From: Diphasiastrum complanatum
Taxonomy: Eukaryota > Streptophyta > Lycopodiopsida > Lycopodiales > Lycopodiaceae
Length of the DNA: 64,000 bases
Direction: 5' to 3'
Assembly (NCBI GenBank): GCA_029204225.1
Contig: CM055097.1
Location: 71,997,036 to 72,061,035 of the forward strand
The position numbers were made by a program, and so were the translations under genes. Below, piece after piece: positions 62,571 to 64,000 of this stretch; within the stretch, counting starts at the first letter, position 1, and the number at the start of each line of letters is the position of its first letter. The notes beneath the pieces are model-generated. The model did no database searches and had not been told where the DNA came from. It worked only from the letters and a program-made list of their open reading frames with translations.

Positions 62571-63130
62571 GTCTAAGTTAGTTCACTTTAAGTTATTTTA
62601 AGTTGTTCATGGTTCATTGGGGTTTGTCCCATGGAACCTTCGTAATTAAGTTCATAAGAAAGATAGTCATGAGGACCATTGGGGGTTTGTCCCATGGTAC
62701 CCTTTTTAAGTGAGCACCACTCAAGTTATATAGGAGTGAGGCGAGTCCATTTTGTCATGAACCTCTTTTGAGCTTAACATACTATCTCTTTTTTTCAAGA
62801 GTGTCTCCCCCTTGTGTGTTGCGTTTGCTCTCACGTTGTATTGTTCATACTCATCTACACCAACTTAAGATTAGGTTTTCTTTCATGTACTCCACATCTT
62901 GGTTGGGATAAGCCTCAAGCTTGTGGCTAGGATTAATTTAGACTTAGGGTTTGCCTCCCTCTAGAAGGGTAAGCCTTAGAGGGGTTAGTCTTTCTTTTTC
63001 TAATTGTGTTAGAAGCAAGAGAAAGAGCATTGCCTAGAGTTGGATCTTGCCCTCAAGAATACTCACCCATGCTATCATGCCCTCTCACATCCTTCTATTC
63101 CCAAGCTAGTTGGATCCATAGTTGGAACGG
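62571..63130. other. Spacer with a short direct repeat
   Basis: GGGTTTGTCCCATGG occurs near 62620 and 62683 within similar surroundings. No coding supported. Confidence 0.5.
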
Positions 63131-63680
63131 TGGATGCGGAAGAGCTAACAGTTATAGTGTTGAAAAATTAAGCCAATATATGCAATGTCCTCTTATGTCA
63201 CATTGGAATATGGCCAAAAGAGTTCTAGGGTATATCTCATCAATTAGGAATATTGGCATACTTTACAAAGGCACTAATCTTGGCTTAAGAGCCTATAGTG
63301 ACTCGGATTTTGCAGGTGACATAGTGGATTGAAAATCTACAAGTTCATTTGCTACATTCCTTTGTGATGGAGTAGTATCATGGCTTTCTAAAAAGCAAGA
63401 TACTATTTCATTGTCTTCAATCGAATCTGAGTATAAGACCTCTACATCGACATGCAAGGAGGTCTTATGGCTCAAAAGACTATTGGTGGAGCTTCAAGTT
63501 ATGGAGGCCAAGGGGATACCTATGATCTATTGTGAAAGCCAATCAACCCAATCACTTTCCACTAATCTCACATTCCATGCAAGGAGCAAGCATATCGAGA
63601 TTGCTCATCATTTTGTGAGGGAGAAGGTGCAAGCCAAAGAAATCAAGTGTGTCTTCATCAATTTGCTTAAATGATTTGTT
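63131..63680 (+). pseudogene. Ty1/copia RT end and RNase H
   Basis: Reads LSQYMQCPLMSHWNMAKRVL, GYISSIRNIGILYKG, the RNase H block LRAYSDSDFAGDIVD, stop (TGA where the family has Arg), KSTSSFATFLCDGVVSWLSK, SSIESEYKTSTSTCKEVLWL, SKHIEIAHHFVREKV. This is the C-terminal part of copia pol. It is nearly intact over 180 codons, with one internal stop (TGA 63331-63333), and ends at TGA near 63674. Confidence 0.92.
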
Positions 63681-64000
63681 CACTAAATCCTCGACTAAGG
63701 ATTCTTTAATTAAGCCAAGATCATTACTTGGAGTAATTGATCTATGTATCATAGATGACAAACAACACAATGCACATAGTGTAGAAGGTCGAGATTGCCA
63801 ATGGCTCTCAAAAAAGTCTAAGGCATAACTATGGAGAGATAGAATGTATGTACAAAGCTCTTCCCCAGCTTAAGTTAGGTGAAAATCCAGCATGTAATAG
63901 GGAAGATGATTGAGCATTTTTTGTCCTAATTTTCCAATCTAACCTAACACTTGAGTTTTGCTACGTTGATGGCTAGGCTGATCAACCAACTCCATGATTT
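63681..64000 (+). other. 3' end of the copia element, LTR not resolved
   Basis: After the RNase H stop the sequence still shows pol-like traces (FTKS-like positions replaced by stops) and then AT-rich DNA to the window edge. A 3' LTR probably begins here or just outside. Confidence 0.35.

Noticed and set aside
63293-63475. Minus-strand frame of 60 codons
   Set aside because: It is the shadow of the copia RNase H on the plus strand.

Overview
The window is nuclear DNA from a land plant with a repeat-rich genome. The evidence is two spliced genes with GT-AG introns, Ty1/copia elements primed by initiator tRNA-Met, a chromovirus with a chromodomain, a Helitron RepHel remnant, tRNA-derived SINEs and a LINE fragment. 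The lineage cannot be fixed. The Ty3/gypsy RT wording looks like copies I associate with non-flowering plants (fern, lycophyte, moss), but this is weak. Two host genes stand out: a dynein light chain LC8 gene near the right end, and a multi-exon nuclear-type protein gene with a C-terminal zinc finger in the left third.

Layout. 1-6.0 kb is a decayed Ty3/gypsy element: a probable 5' LTR with a long GA tract, a tRNA-Asp-like primer site, then gag, protease and RT-RNase H carrying many in-frame stops. It is cut at 5988 by a minus-strand Ty1/copia-like element (5988-11241) that has one complete LTR with its PBS, one truncated LTR and two internal duplications. 11.2-14.9 kb is non-coding DNA with tandem duplications. 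14.9-23.8 kb is a minus-strand gene whose exons join in phase over six segments to give about 808 residues. 24-27 kb is intergenic, with a GC-rich hairpin, a degenerate triplication and a TC tract. 27-30.3 kb holds copia RT and LTR pieces and a minus-strand chromovirus end. 30.9-32.4 kb is an unrecognised two-exon minus-strand gene with three in-frame stops. 33.9 kb has a LINE RT scrap.

34.5-39.4 kb is a complete LTR element with no gag-pol (LARD type), bounded by a 5-bp target duplication and inserted into an older relative. The uninterrupted version of that site lies at 41.65 kb. 40.4-42.8 kb has two unusual motif-rich stretches (TCGAC and TTCGCGAA) and a copia gag scrap. Helitron pieces lie on opposite strands: the helicase C-terminus at 42.9 kb (+), and Rep plus helicase N-terminus at 46.2-48.6 kb (-). 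Two 1.8-2.0 kb arms in inverted orientation (44.4-46.2 and 53.8-55.8 kb) flank the second Helitron piece and a second, truncated LARD. A SINE has inserted in only one arm. 55.8-58.4 kb is the LC8 gene with a minisatellite in its 5' intron. 58.4-60.8 kb is AT-rich non-coding DNA. 60.8-62.6 kb is an unrecognised broken coding region, and 63.1-63.7 kb is a copia RNase H end.

Apart from the two host genes and the unrecognised decayed gene, nearly all recognisable coding sequence is nested and decayed transposon material. The order of events can partly be read from the nesting, the target duplications and the empty sites.
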